Shown here in pieces: positions 5,720 to 5,811 of a stretch of DNA of 5,811 nt. The DNA is from CS4-C045 sp964347545 (GTDB lineage: Bacteria > Planctomycetota > Planctomycetia > Pirellulales > UBA7805). Below the pieces are notes generated by a model. It ran no database searches and had not been told where the DNA came from. It saw only the letters and a list, made by a program, of their open reading frames with translations. Made by a program: the position numbers and the translations under genes. Every line of letters begins with the position of its first letter. Position 1 is the stretch's first letter. The stretch covers positions 1-5,811 of the forward strand of contig CAYFZZ010000135.1 in NCBI GenBank assembly GCA_964347545.1. Direction: 5' to 3'.

Positions 5720-5811
5720 TCACTCGTGCTCAGCAAAGCGGTGCTCGTGCTCGTAATCGTAATCGAGCGGACGATGAGGCACGAACAGGGTGGCGATTAC
5801 GAGTACGAGCA
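5720..5811. repeat. Inverted, strand-mirrored repeat element, cut by the window edge
   Basis: TGCTCGTGCTCGTAATCG (5742-5759) pairs with 5794-5811 at 17 of 18 positions around a 34-nt loop; the right arm may continue past the edge. Both strands are open. On minus the frame ends in TGA (5720-5722) after a tail reading DYDYEHEHRFAEHE. On plus the frame contains an ATG at 5774 (MRHEQGGDYEYE) and runs off the edge. These Asp/Tyr/Glu/His-rich peptides follow from GAG/TAC/GAT/CAC repetition. I remember similar sequences as recurrent intergenic repeats in planctomycetes, often near four-helix-bundle (S23-like) genes. It may be the edge of such a gene, but a repeat is the safer call. Confidence 0.5.

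Noticed and set aside
5607..5811. CRISPR array
   Set aside because: There are only two different inverted pairs and no regularly spaced identical direct repeats, and no cas genes.

Overview
This 5.8-kb, moderately GC-rich bacterial window carries five protein genes. Three encode sulfotransferases and one encodes a lipid A-type acyltransferase. The likely source is a planctomycete of the Pirellulaceae type. That is inferred from the density and variety of sulfotransferases, a Gram-negative type lipid A acyltransferase, wide intergenic spaces, and intergenic palindromes resembling repeats I remember from planctomycete genomes. No search was possible, so the taxonomy is tentative (about 0.6).

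Layout: (1) 28-708, minus strand, is a 226-aa protein of unknown function, possibly DUF932-like, with a strong ribosome binding site and a recognisable promoter at 840-867. (2) 709-1440 is a gene-poor spacer with four short tandem duplications and one imperfect palindrome. (3) 1441-2085, plus, is a short sulfotransferase of the SULT/Sulfotransfer_1 type. (4) 2214-3026, minus, is a sulfotransferase of the carbohydrate type (Sulfotransfer_2) and converges on the previous gene. (5) 3202-4059, minus, is a third sulfotransferase of the Sulfotransfer_3 type, 175 bp upstream of gene 4 and in the same direction. (6) 4060-4434 is a divergent intergenic region with a stem-loop and a 12-bp palindrome. 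(7) About 4435-5394, plus, is an LpxL/HtrB-family acyltransferase. (8) 5395-5811 has no complete gene but holds two inverted repeats of similar design, the second running off the window edge.

How the genes may work together: the three sulfotransferases have clearly different sequences, so they are not recent duplicates. Next to a membrane acyltransferase of the lipid A family they suggest a locus that decorates a surface glycan or glycolipid with sulfate and acyl groups. This rests on context; substrates cannot be read from the sequence. No genes for making the sulfate donor PAPS, and no glycosyltransferases, lie in the window.
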